64,000 bases of DNA from an uncultured Chloroflexota bacterium (GTDB lineage: Bacteria > Chloroflexota > Anaerolineae > Anaerolineales > Anaerolineaceae): the NCBI GenBank assembly GCA_902791025.1, contig CADATZ010000007.1:41809-105808 (forward strand), in the 5' to 3' direction. Below are positions 54,610 through 62,873 of the stretch, piece after piece. The position numbers were made by a program, and so were the translations under genes. A model generated the notes under the pieces. That model was not told the DNA's origin and did not search any database. It saw nothing but the letters and a program-made list of their open reading frames with translations. Each line of letters starts with the position of its first letter. Within the stretch, counting starts at the first letter, position 1.

Positions 54610-54702
54610 TCAAAAGAATACAAATTCATTAACATGACATTTGTCAGTTATTTTTCCTGATTTATCAGATAAAAAGATTACAACAAACCTTACACCTGAT
54701 TT

Positions 54703-54825
54703 TTGAAGAATTCAATTACACAGGATTTTTTGGACGTTCTTGACGAGCTTTCAGAAAAAGGCATTTCCTTCGGGTTGTTTCCTGCCGATTCACCTGTTGA
54801 ATCCAAGAAAAAAACGAAGAGCTGA
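54703..54825 (+). other. Possible short ORF or gene remnant in the 54545-54914 gap
   Basis: A 40-codon frame from a TTG, without a clear ribosome site, reads QDFLDVLDELSEKGISFG and a Lys-rich end. The segment recalls the helix of serine recombinases that precedes a KG(V/I)xF strand, but it is short and may be chance. Besides this, the 370-base gap holds the operator and promoter of the sugar operon and the pheA terminator, and nothing else I can identify. Confidence 0.2.
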
Positions 54826-54846
54826 AGTCTGACCTTGAATATGCAT

Positions 54847-54871
54847 AAAACAGGCGGGATTTTCCGCCTGT
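54847..54871 (-). terminator. Terminator downstream of pheA
   Basis: ACAGGCGG and CCGCCTGT with a 6-base loop; on the minus strand TTTTATG follows. Lies 44 bases after the pheA stop. Confidence 0.75.
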
Positions 54872-54914
54872 TCTCTTACTTCCATACTTATCAGACCAGT
54901 TTTAATTAAAGAAA

Positions 54915-56054
54915 CTAAATTTCCGCGTAGTTTCCAAGGAACCAGATTTCAGGGCAGCTGCGTTCCAGATCCTCGATCATCGGCAGCACAGAGGGCTCCT
55001 TGACTGAGGCCTCAAGTTCCACGAAGAAGACAAACTCAAAATTTCGTCCCGGAATTGGACAGGACTCTAATTTGATCATATTGATTCCCAGGGATGCCGG
55101 TTTAGAAAGCATCTCATAAAGGGACCCCGGCGTATTGGCGCAGGAAACGATCAGGCTGATATGGTTCGCACCTTCATAGCGGACCGGATCTTTGCTGATG
55201 CAGATAAAGTGGGTGTAATTGTTGTCACTGTCCTGGATCTTATCCTCCAGGATCTCCAGCCCATAGAGCTCCGCACAGCGCGGAGACGCAATGGCTGCAC
55301 AATCCTTTCCGCTCCCCTCCGCGACCATCTTCGCCGCGATTGCCGTATTTCCGGCAGGAACGACATTCACACCTTTCATTTTCTCAAGCCATTGCGAGCA
55401 TTGACCAATCGCCTGTTGATGAGAATAGATCGTCTTGATATCGGAAAGCTTCGTCCCGGGTTTCACCAGCAGCGTATGATGGATCCATTGACGGGTGGAA
55501 CGAACGACATAAAAATGATATTTCTGCAGCAATTCATATACAGCCCGGACGGATCCGTTCGCACTGTTTTCAATGGGCAGCACACCAAATTTACATAACC
55601 CGGACTGCACCGCCTGGAACACTGCTTCAAAGGTATTCACATACAGAATGTTTCCGTGCGGGAAAAGCCGGTCACAAGCTTCCTGTGAATTTGCCCCTTC
55701 CACACCCTGGCAGGCAATCAACCCGCTTTTCGGGAAAACAGATTCTTCATTATCGATCATTTTTTGTACAACCGCACGGACTTTCGAATCTGACGTCAAA
55801 ACTTCATTCTGCCGTGCTTTGGAAAGATTCATCAGGGTGTTGAAAAATTGATAGATATACGTCTCGTATTCTGCGCCGCCCTTTTGGATCATCTCCGCAA
55901 GAATTTCGCGTTCCCGGGTTTTGTCAAGAATCGGAAGGTTGTGTTCTTTTTTATATGCCGCTATCGCTTCTGAGAGCTTCATCCGCTCCATAAAAAGTGC
56001 AAGCATCTCGTCATTTAAACTGTTCATTCTTTCCCGAATTTCATTCAATGCCAT
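54915..56054 (-). CDS. pheA: Bifunctional chorismate mutase/prephenate dehydratase (P-protein)
   Basis: Makes prephenate and then phenylpyruvate for phenylalanine. 379 residues: AroQ-type chorismate mutase at 1-90 (LNDEMLALFMERMKLSEAIAAYK), prephenate dehydratase at about 105-285 (GVEGANSQEA, VLPIENSANGSV, SHQQAIGQCSQWL) and an ACT domain at about 295-375. The dehydratase TRF motif reads NYTHF, keeping the essential Thr but not the Arg. In the ACT domain the Phe-binding ESRP reads ESCP and the GALV-like site reads TPGSL, so feedback inhibition may differ. AGGAG precedes the ATG. Downstream of tyrA with repeat R3 between. Confidence 0.94.
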   Translation of the reverse strand: MALNEIRERMNSLNDEMLALFMERMKLSEAIAAYKKEHNLPILDKTREREILAEMIQKGGAEYETYIYQFFNTLMNLSKARQNEVLTSDSKVRAVVQKMIDNEESVFPKSGLIACQGVEGANSQEACDRLFPHGNILYVNTFEAVFQAVQSGLCKFGVLPIENSANGSVRAVYELLQKYHFYVVRSTRQWIHHTLLVKPGTKLSDIKTIYSHQQAIGQCSQWLEKMKGVNVVPAGNTAIAAKMVAEGSGKDCAAIASPRCAELYGLEILEDKIQDSDNNYTHFICISKDPVRYEGANHISLIVSCANTPGSLYEMLSKPASLGINMIKLESCPIPGRNFEFVFFVELEASVKEPSVLPMIEDLERSCPEIWFLGNYAEI

Positions 56055-56090
56055 AAATTACTCCTCAAAATGCCTTATCATTATTACTTC

Positions 56091-56186
56091 GTAACTATTC
56101 AGTACCCACAGCGCCGCACATGGGGACAGGCACACTTGCGCGGGCTGCGCCGCACAAGATGCCAGTCCCCACATGCTCCATTCTTA
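56091..56186. repeat. Palindromic intergenic repeat R3
   Basis: About 96 bases between tyrA and pheA. GCACATGGGGACAG pairs with CCAGTCCCCACATGC, and the inner stem is CTTGCGCGGGC..CGCACAAG. Same family as R1, R5 and R6. Confidence 0.85.
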
Positions 56187-56215
56187 AAAATCACCTTACT
56201 TCTTCATTCACTATT

Positions 56216-57052
56216 CTACCGTCCGCCGGCAGATTCTTTTATCTCGCGGCCCTTTTTCAGAAGCGCGCGCAGTGTTTCCGCATCCCTCTCGTGTAAAGCC
56301 TTCTGATATTTCTGAAGATTTTCAACGAGAATATCCACCTGATCCGAAAGATAATCCGCATTATCCATCATCAGCACAGTCCACATATCCTCATCCAGAC
56401 GAGCCACACGGGTCATATCGCGGAAGGAGCCGGCAGAAAAACCCATCTGTTCCTGACTCTCCGGCGATTGAATATACGCACTTGATGCGATATGCGCCAG
56501 CTGGGAAGTATAAGCGATAATACGGTCATGTTCTTCCGGCGTAGAAAAGGTCAGCCTGCCAAAACCGAGACTGTAGAAAAAGTCACGCAGTGTTTCCAGC
56601 AGCGGCAGATCTGTTTCCCCATCCGGTGTCAGGATCATGGAAGCCCCGTCAAACAAATGGGAGGCGGCATTAGTATACCCCGCGACTTCTTTCCCGGCCA
56701 TTGGATGTCCGCCGATATAGCGAAATCCATGCTGCTTTGCCAACGGCGCGACAGCAGTCACAACAGTCCGTTTGACGCCGCAGAGGTCCACCAGGATCGC
56801 ACCCTTTTTGATCAGGTCCGCGTGTTCCTGTACCCACTGCACCGCATAATCCGGACGGATCGCCACGAAAATCATATCGCACTCCGGAAGGTTCTCTTCC
56901 GTAAGCCGCTTATTGATCCCTTTGGTCATTTCAGCCAGAAACATTGTCTCTTCATTTTTATCGTATCCATAAACACTATGCGCAGTTCTTTCACAAACAG
57001 CCTTCGCCATGGATCCGCCAATCAGGCCCAGTCCAATGATTCCTATATTCAT
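56216..57052 (-). CDS. tyrA: Prephenate dehydrogenase
   Basis: Oxidises prephenate to 4-hydroxyphenylpyruvate for tyrosine, with NAD(P). 278 residues with no chorismate mutase or ACT domain. GIIGLGLIGGSMAKA is the Rossmann loop, DLCGVKR and GGHPMAGKEVAGY carry the catalytic His and the family motif, and the C-terminal helical domain contains TSQLAHIASSAY and GSFRDMTRVA. GGAG is seven bases upstream of ATG. Upstream of pheA, so the two form an aromatic pathway operon; no aroA-type gene is nearby. Confidence 0.94.
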   Translation of the reverse strand: MNIGIIGLGLIGGSMAKAVCERTAHSVYGYDKNEETMFLAEMTKGINKRLTEENLPECDMIFVAIRPDYAVQWVQEHADLIKKGAILVDLCGVKRTVVTAVAPLAKQHGFRYIGGHPMAGKEVAGYTNAASHLFDGASMILTPDGETDLPLLETLRDFFYSLGFGRLTFSTPEEHDRIIAYTSQLAHIASSAYIQSPESQEQMGFSAGSFRDMTRVARLDEDMWTVLMMDNADYLSDQVDILVENLQKYQKALHERDAETLRALLKKGREIKESAGGR

Positions 57053-57095
57053 GAATTAGCTCCGAATTTGAATTTTCTAAGGAGTGATTTTAACA

Positions 57096-57115
57096 CAAAA
57101 GCCGCAAATGCGGCT
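57096..57115 (-). terminator. Terminator between dagK-like gene and tyrA
   Basis: AGCCGC and GCGGCT around an AAAT loop, followed on the minus strand by TTTTGTGTTAAAATC. Short but well placed, 30 bases after the lipid kinase stop. Confidence 0.6.
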
Positions 57116-57144
57116 GATTATAGACATTTTTGTGAATTTATACC

Positions 57145-58110
57145 CTATGCATCTCTGCGCATTATTGAAACTGCCTTATGATTCACCCGGATCAGAGACT
57201 TCTTATAAGAACCTCCGAACTCACCGTCAATGGTCCAGTCAACAGGTTCATCGGAAGATATTTTTACACCCGAAACGTGTTTAAACGTTATGAACGGATG
57301 ATCCAGAGAGCCTTTCTGAATAGCTGTGATGATTCCCTGCAAATCCACTGCGGTGACAGGCGTTTTGATCAGGAAAAGTTCCATTTCTCCGTCATCAAGG
57401 GTCACACCCATATCTTTAAAAACCGAAAAGCCGGCTACATAGGAAGAATTGCAGACAGTTCCGAATATATAATCATCTTCCAAAACGAACTCATCTGCCT
57501 CGATGCGCAAACGCCTGCTGTAGCTCATATTCTCATACAATAAGGAAACCGCATTGATGATATATGCGGCATGTCCCAGAATATTTTTCAGCTGCTGATC
57601 TGTGGCATAACTGATAGCGGTAAAAGCACCGAAAGCAGCAACATAATTAAAATAAACATCATTCAGCTGGCCGACATCATACCGGAAGACGTTGCCTTCA
57701 ACCGCGACATCCAAAGCCCTGTCAAATTCAGTCGGTATCCCCAATGCCTTGGCAAAATCATTGGTGCTCCCGGCCGGGATGTAGGCAATGCGAGGTTTTT
57801 GAGTCATTCGCATCACGGATTGGATCACATGGTTCAGTGTTCCGTCTCCGCCGCTGCATAAAACAACGTCAATCTTACCTTCATACTCCTCCAGAATCTT
57901 TTCACTGATCAGATCTGTTCCCGGTACGATCGGGAAAACAACCGGTTCATATCCCTTTTCTGCAAAGCGTCTGATAATTGTCAGAGAATTCAAACCTGCT
58001 CTGCCGGTACCGGCAGATGTGTTCAATAAAATCAGTGCTTTTTTCCGTCCGGTTTCTTCAGCCCTGCTCCCGGGCATAATATTCTTATTTTGATTACTGT
58101 CTGTTTCCAT
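57145..58110 (-). CDS. Diacylglycerol kinase family (DagK/YegS) lipid kinase
   Basis: A 321-residue lipid kinase expected to phosphorylate diacylglycerol or a related lipid at the membrane surface. The DAGK catalytic domain starts LNTSAGTGRAG and has the CSGGDGTLNHV motif at about 90, then PAGSTNDFAKALG with the ATP-binding Asn-Asp; the C-terminal half forms the expected beta sandwich and ends with WTIDGE. I prefer the ATG at 58110 (GGAG five bases upstream); a TTG at 58131 is also in frame. Confidence 0.9.
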   Translation of the reverse strand: METDSNQNKNIMPGSRAEETGRKKALILLNTSAGTGRAGLNSLTIIRRFAEKGYEPVVFPIVPGTDLISEKILEEYEGKIDVVLCSGGDGTLNHVIQSVMRMTQKPRIAYIPAGSTNDFAKALGIPTEFDRALDVAVEGNVFRYDVGQLNDVYFNYVAAFGAFTAISYATDQQLKNILGHAAYIINAVSLLYENMSYSRRLRIEADEFVLEDDYIFGTVCNSSYVAGFSVFKDMGVTLDDGEMELFLIKTPVTAVDLQGIITAIQKGSLDHPFITFKHVSGVKISSDEPVDWTIDGEFGGSYKKSLIRVNHKAVSIMRRDA

Positions 58111-58163
58111 TTTTTCTCCGCAATAAGGCAATTATAATTCCACTGTTGATATCTTACAATAAT

Positions 58164-58277
58164 GGTAATCAGTATCTGTTCAGCATGAAACACATCTGGA
58201 CAGCTTTCTTACTGTTGCGAAGTCAACACAAGAAAACTGTACTGCGTGCTGCGCTGTGAGTTTTTGAATAGTTACCG
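58164..58277. repeat. Palindromic intergenic repeat R4
   Basis: About 114 bases with GGTAATCAGTATCTGTTCA at one end and, inverted, TGAATAGTTACC at the other. The core ACATCTGGACAGCTTTCTT and GAAAACTGTACTGCGTG match R2 strongly. It lies between two divergent genes; the 302-base gap otherwise holds the promoter at 58334. Confidence 0.8.
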
Positions 58278-58333
58278 TAACCATCCAGAAACTTTCTATC
58301 GAAAACAAAATTTGATATTTTCATGTATTCCAT

Positions 58334-58362
58334 TTGCATTTTTATGATGAAATGTATATAAT
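58334..58362 (+). promoter_or_regulatory. Promoter of the EAL-domain protein gene
   Basis: TTGCAT, a 17-base spacer and TATAAT at 58357-58362, about 72 bases before the start codon. The inverted repeat TGTATAT-AATTCA-ATATACA (58353-58372) overlaps the -10 and start site and could be an operator. Confidence 0.75.
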
Positions 58363-58433
58363 TCAATATACATCTATATATGCGAAAATAACATGAATGA
58401 ATTGAGTTTAGAATTAAGGAAAGAAGAACGAAT

Positions 58434-61406
58434 ATGAGCAGATACACATTTCCGGAAGAAACACGAGCGGTTTTGGAATCCCTGCCCCAGGCTCTGGTCG
58501 TATATCAGTATGTCGGCGGCAAAATCGAAACGCTTATACTTTCGGACGGATTCTGCGAATTATTCGGATATACCGACAGAAACAAAGCCTATTACGAACT
58601 CAATAACGAGCTGTACAAATATGACCATCCGGACGATGTAGCAAGGCTTTCCAAAGCAGCCATACAGTTTGCAAAGGAAGACGCAAAATTCGACATTCTC
58701 TACCGCTCCCAAAGCAGAAACAGCCCCGAATACCGCATCATTCACGCCATAGGGAAGCATGTTACCACAGAAGACGGCTCCAAGCTCGCTTACGTCAGCT
58801 ACACCAACGAGGGAATTTATACAGAAGAATCAGGCAAAAACGAGGATGTCTTCAGCCGCTCACTGAACAATGCCCTTCATGAAGAAAGCCTCATGAAGAC
58901 CAATCTTTATGACGCTCTCACCGGACTGCCGAGCATGACTTACTTCTTCCAACTTGCGGAAGAAGGGAAAAACCGCATTGAAGCAGAGGGCGAAGTACCG
59001 GTTCTACTGTATTTTGACCTTGCCGGTATGAAATTCTTCAACACAAAATACAGCTTTTCCGAAGGAGACAAGCTCCTGCAATCCTTTGCCCGCCTGCTGA
59101 TCCGCAGCTTTGGCAGCGAAAACTGCTGCCACATCGGAGCGGATCATTTTGCCGCATTCACACAGCAGGAAGGCTTGGAAGAGCTGCTCTCCGACCTGTT
59201 CCACAGCTGTCAAAAATTGAACAACAACGTCTCTTTGCCGGTACATGTCGGTATTTACCAAAAAAGCATGGAAGATGTACCGACCAGTACCGCTTGTGAC
59301 CGTGCGAAAATTGCCTGTGACGCGTTGAAAAACACATATGAATCTGCCTTTAATTATTACAGCAACAGCATGAGAGAAACTGCTGAACGCAGACAGTATA
59401 TCCTCTCCCATCTGGATCAGGCAATCGAAGAAAAATGGATACAGGTTTACTACCAACCAATCATACGCGCGGTGAACAGCAAAATCAGTGATGAAGAAGC
59501 ACTGGCAAGATGGATCGATCCGGTCAAAGGCTTTTTGTCCCCGGCGGAATTCATCCCGTTTTTGGAAGACGCAAAGCTTATTCATAAACTGGATCTTTTT
59601 GTCGTAGAACAGATCCTTGAAAAGCTGAAACTGCAGGAACGAATGGGAAGCATCACCGTTCCTCAATCCGTTAACCTTTCACGATCAGATTTTGATGCCT
59701 GTGACATCGTTGAAGAGATCCGCTCCCGCGTGGATGCTTCCGGCATCTCCCGGAATATGCTCACCATAGAAATCACCGAAAGCATTATCGGCGCTAATTA
59801 TGATTTCATGAAAAAACAGGTCGAAAGGTTCCGTGAGCTTGGATTTGCTGTCTGGATGGATGATTTCGGCAGCGGTTACTCCTCCCTGGACGTTCTGCAG
59901 AGCATCAAATTTGATCTGATCAAATTTGACATGAGCTTCATGCAGCGGCTTGATGAGAGCGAGAACGGAAAGATCATGCTCACCGAATTGATGAAGATGG
60001 CAGCTGCGTTGGGACTTGACACGGTTTGTGAAGGTGTGGAAACCGCGGACCAGGCAGGATTTTTGCAAGAGATCGGTTGTTCCAAGCTGCAGGGATACTA
60101 TTTTTCCAAACCAACACCCTTGAATATACTCTTGGAAGGGTATGCAAAAGACCACAAGATCGGATATGAAAACCCGGTTGAAACCGAATATTATGAAAAA
60201 ATCGGGCGTGTCAATCTTTACGATCTGACGGTTATGGCTAATGAGGACTCAAACGCGCTGCAAAATTTCCTCAACACCCTGCCGACAGGGATCATCGAAC
60301 TTCGGGAAGACAGCATTGAGTATATTCGAACCAATCAGGCATACCGCGATTTTGTAAAACGGTTCTTTCACGTTACCATATCAGAAGATAACAAAAGGTT
60401 TGACATTCCGGCCAATCAAAAATACTCGCCATTTACCAACCTGCTGAAACAATGCAGCAACGGGAACCGGGCACTTCTGGATGAACAGATGCCCGACGGC
60501 TCTATTGTTCACTCCTTTGCCAGACAGGTGGGCTTCAACCCGGTCACCGGGAAAACCGCCATAGCTGTCGCCATTTTCTCCATCACCGAAGAAAATGACG
60601 GAACGACATACGCCTATATCGCAAGAGCACTGGCAGCGGACTATTACAACATCTATTATGTCAATCTCGAAAATGACCAGTTCATCGAATACAGTTCTCC
60701 GGTGGGCGGCGAAGAGCTGGCAATGGAACGGCACGGGGAAAATTTCTTCGATGCGGTAAACCGCGATACAATGACTCGCATCTATGAAGAAGACAGAGCG
60801 CCTTTCCTTGAAAAATTCTCCAAAGAAAAAATCATTGACGCACTGGATAAGCAGGGCGTTTTCACCATCACCTATCGTCTGATCGACACCGGCTCACCGA
60901 TGTATGCCAACATGAAGATCACCCGCATGCAGCACAACAGTTCCCGCCTGATCATCGGTATCAGCATCATCGACGCACAGATGAAGCAGCAGGAAATCGC
61001 TGAACGGATGGAGCGGGAAGCCGCAGCCTATAAACGCATCATGGCGTTGACCGGCGATTACCTGAGCCTGTACACCATTGAGCCGGACAGCGGTAACTAT
61101 ATTGAATTCAGTACAACGGACGAATATGAAAGCCTCGGTTTGGCAAAAACGGGAGAGGATTTCTATTGGAGAGGAATTGAAGACGGAAAGAAGGCCGTAT
61201 ATTCGGAAGATCTTCCACAATATTTGAGCCAATTTTCCAAAGAAAACATTCTCGGGTCGATCAGAGAAAAAGGGCAATATCAGATCCATTACCGCTTGAT
61301 CCTCAATGGTGTTCCCAAACACGTCAGTCTGAAAATCGTCTCCGTCACCGAAAGAGACGGGCAGAAGCTGATCGCCGGTGTAAGAGCCTGGAGAGACAGA
61401 AATTGA
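58434..61406 (+). CDS. Cyclic di-GMP phosphodiesterase: PAS-degenerate GGDEF-EAL with C-terminal sensor repeats
   Basis: Cytoplasmic 990-residue signalling protein without membrane helices. Domains: PAS (about 15-125), GGDEF-like (about 155-295) with the active site degenerated to GADHF, so no cyclase activity is expected, and EAL (about 315-560) with the catalytic set intact: EALARW, NLSRSDF, EITESIIG, DDFGSGYSSL, KFDMSF, CEGVETAD and LQGYYFSKP. It should hydrolyse c-di-GMP. A further PAS-like region (about 595-720) is followed by two repeats of about 110 residues (for example NLENDQFIEYSS...FSKEKI and EPDSGNYIEFST...FSKENI) that look like paired sensor modules. Such C-terminal repeats are unusual in EAL proteins. 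Its own promoter is at 58334. Confidence 0.9.
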   Translation: MSRYTFPEETRAVLESLPQALVVYQYVGGKIETLILSDGFCELFGYTDRNKAYYELNNELYKYDHPDDVARLSKAAIQFAKEDAKFDILYRSQSRNSPEYRIIHAIGKHVTTEDGSKLAYVSYTNEGIYTEESGKNEDVFSRSLNNALHEESLMKTNLYDALTGLPSMTYFFQLAEEGKNRIEAEGEVPVLLYFDLAGMKFFNTKYSFSEGDKLLQSFARLLIRSFGSENCCHIGADHFAAFTQQEGLEELLSDLFHSCQKLNNNVSLPVHVGIYQKSMEDVPTSTACDRAKIACDALKNTYESAFNYYSNSMRETAERRQYILSHLDQAIEEKWIQVYYQPIIRAVNSKISDEEALARWIDPVKGFLSPAEFIPFLEDAKLIHKLDLFVVEQILEKLKLQERMGSITVPQSVNLSRSDFDACDIVEEIRSRVDASGISRNMLTIEITESIIGANYDFMKKQVERFRELGFAVWMDDFGSGYSSLDVLQSIKFDLIKFDMSFMQRLDESENGKIMLTELMKMAAALGLDTVCEGVETADQAGFLQEIGCSKLQGYYFSKPTPLNILLEGYAKDHKIGYENPVETEYYEKIGRVNLYDLTVMANEDSNALQNFLNTLPTGIIELREDSIEYIRTNQAYRDFVKRFFHVTISEDNKRFDIPANQKYSPFTNLLKQCSNGNRALLDEQMPDGSIVHSFARQVGFNPVTGKTAIAVAIFSITEENDGTTYAYIARALAADYYNIYYVNLENDQFIEYSSPVGGEELAMERHGENFFDAVNRDTMTRIYEEDRAPFLEKFSKEKIIDALDKQGVFTITYRLIDTGSPMYANMKITRMQHNSSRLIIGISIIDAQMKQQEIAERMEREAAAYKRIMALTGDYLSLYTIEPDSGNYIEFSTTDEYESLGLAKTGEDFYWRGIEDGKKAVYSEDLPQYLSQFSKENILGSIREKGQYQIHYRLILNGVPKHVSLKIVSVTERDGQKLIAGVRAWRDRN

Positions 61407-61495
61407 ATGTATCTATTCAGGACGGAGCACATGGGGACTGGTACCTTGTGCGGCGCAGCCCGAACAAGCGTGCCTGTACTCATGTGCATCTCCAT
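61407..61495. repeat. Palindromic intergenic repeat R5
   Basis: Begins one base after the stop of the EAL gene. ATGTATCTATTCAGGACGG..GCACATGGGGACTGG, inner stem CTTGTGCGGCGCAGCCCGAACAAG and CATGTGC at the end. Over 80% identical to R6 by eye. Confidence 0.88.
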
Positions 61496-61521
61496 TGTAA
61501 TTCAACCAACGTGAGATACCT

Positions 61522-62157
61522 ATGCAGAAAAAAATCATCGCCGTAAATGCCAGCCCGCGAAAAGGGTGGAACACCGATACATTGATCACAGAAGCAGCCA
61601 AAGGCGCTGAATCAACCGGCGCCATTGTGGAGAAATTTGACCTGTTTCGACTGGAGCGATACACCGGCTGTATCTCCTGCTTCGGCTGCAAGAAAGAAAA
61701 GAACAAAGGGCACTGCATCTGCCGGGATGGACTGACGCCGGTGCTGGATGCCATCCGGGAATCCGACGGACTTATCATCGGCTCTCCGAATTACCTTTCC
61801 GAAATGACAGCTTCTTTCCGTTCGCTATACGAAAGATTGATCTTTCAGAACCTGACGTATAACATGGAAACGCCCTGCTGCAACGAACATCCGATTCCCG
61901 TCCTGCTGATCATGACCAGCAACGCGCCGGACACCGCTTATGCCGGTCTGGTCCGCAACTATCAGCAGACCTTGAGCCGCTTTGTCGGTCCGACACAAAC
62001 GCTCATCAGCGGCAACACACTCCAGCTCAAGAATTACAGCAAAACCGACTGGGAGTGGTCAATGTTCGATCCGGAAGACAAAAAGGTTCGGCACGAGACT
62101 GTCTTCCCACAGGAATGCCAAAAGGCTTACGAAATGGGTGCGGAACTGGCAAAATAG
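61522..62157 (+). CDS. Flavodoxin-like NAD(P)H-dependent FMN reductase / iron-sulfur flavoprotein
   Basis: A 211-residue cytoplasmic flavoprotein. The FMN phosphate loop is IAVNASPRKGWNTDTLI near the N terminus; the cysteine cluster CISCFGCKKEKNKGHCIC (about residues 50-70) suggests an iron-sulfur site as in archaeal and anaerobic Isf-type proteins; SPNYLSEMTASFRSLYERL binds the flavin ring. It fits an anaerobic redox role. It follows repeat R5 and precedes two tiny genes. Confidence 0.88.
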   Translation: MQKKIIAVNASPRKGWNTDTLITEAAKGAESTGAIVEKFDLFRLERYTGCISCFGCKKEKNKGHCICRDGLTPVLDAIRESDGLIIGSPNYLSEMTASFRSLYERLIFQNLTYNMETPCCNEHPIPVLLIMTSNAPDTAYAGLVRNYQQTLSRFVGPTQTLISGNTLQLKNYSKTDWEWSMFDPEDKKVRHETVFPQECQKAYEMGAELAK

Positions 62158-62224
62158 ATCACACCTGTATATAATAAAAATCATTGTAAGCAACAATAAA
62201 AAGTTTTAGAAAGGAGAATCAATT

Positions 62225-62407
62225 ATGGAAGACAAGGAAATCATTCTTGACGCTATGCGAAAAGCGGGTGAACCGCTGAATGCCGGAAAAGTTGCCGAAC
62301 TGACCGGACTCGACAGAAAAGCTGTTGACAAAGCTTTTGCTGCCATGAAAAAAGACGGCTCCATCGTTTCCCCGGTCCGCTGCAAGTGGGAACCGGCCGA
62401 GAAATAA
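62225..62407 (+). CDS. Small winged-helix-like protein, 60 residues
   Basis: A complete short gene with AAGGAG six bases upstream of ATG. The sequence (DAMRKAGEPLNAGKVAELTG, then LDRKAVDKAFAAMKKDGSI and a SPVRCKWEP strand) has the helix-turn-helix-wing outline of small winged-helix DNA-binding or adaptor proteins. It has too little length for a sensing domain. Possibly a stand-alone regulator of an adjacent gene. A second tiny gene follows 42 bases later. Confidence 0.75.
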   Translation: MEDKEIILDAMRKAGEPLNAGKVAELTGLDRKAVDKAFAAMKKDGSIVSPVRCKWEPAEK

Positions 62408-62449
62408 GATTCAACTCTCTGCGGGGATATCTCCCAAAAGGAGTAACAA

Positions 62450-62593
62450 ATGGAGAAAAGCACAATTATCTGGATCATCGCTGCTGTTTTGGTGCTTTGC
62501 TGCTGCTTCACGCATCGCAGAGTAGTCAAAGCCCTGTTCACGCATGAACCGATGCCCAAAGCCCCGAAATGGCGAAATGGCACTTCTGGGTAG
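62450..62593 (+). CDS. Small membrane protein, 47 residues
   Basis: A complete small gene: AAAAGGAG five bases before ATG, 47 codons and a TAG. It reads MEKSTIIWIIAAVLVLCCCF (one membrane helix with a Cys-Cys-Cys edge), then a basic HRR stretch and PMPKAPKWRNGTSG. No homologue recognised. It is followed by a terminator, so it forms a unit with the winged-helix gene. Confidence 0.65.
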   Translation: MEKSTIIWIIAAVLVLCCCFTHRRVVKALFTHEPMPKAPKWRNGTSG

Positions 62594-62625
62594 ACCCGAA
62601 GAACAGACGAGACTGATAATCACGA

Positions 62626-62665
62626 AAACAGGCTGCGAAAATACTAACTCAAAGCCTGTTTTTAA
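62626..62665 (+). terminator. Terminator after the small gene pair
   Basis: AAACAGGCT and AGCCTGTTT with an 18-base loop, followed by TTAATTT. Ends transcription after the 47-residue gene. Confidence 0.7.
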
Positions 62666-62746
62666 TTTGTTAATCATCTATATTCCTGTTTACGTCACTT
62701 TATCAAAAAATTTGCAAGGAGTAACTGGTAATTTTGCATAGAATTA

Positions 62747-62836
62747 ATGTATCTATTCAGGAATAAGCACATGGGGACTGGCATCTTGTGCGGCGCAGCC
62801 CGCACAAGTGTGCCTGTCCTCATGTGCGGCACAGCG
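62747..62836. repeat. Palindromic intergenic repeat R6
   Basis: ATGTATCTATTCAGGAATA..GCACATGGGGACTGG, CTTGTGCGGCGCAGCCCGCACAAG and GTGCCTGTCCTCATGTGC. Nearly the same as R5. It lies upstream of the second swapped binding-protein gene, with R7 downstream of that gene. Confidence 0.88.
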
Positions 62837-62873
62837 TATTATGTATAGCGACCAAATTAAAAGGAGGAATTTT

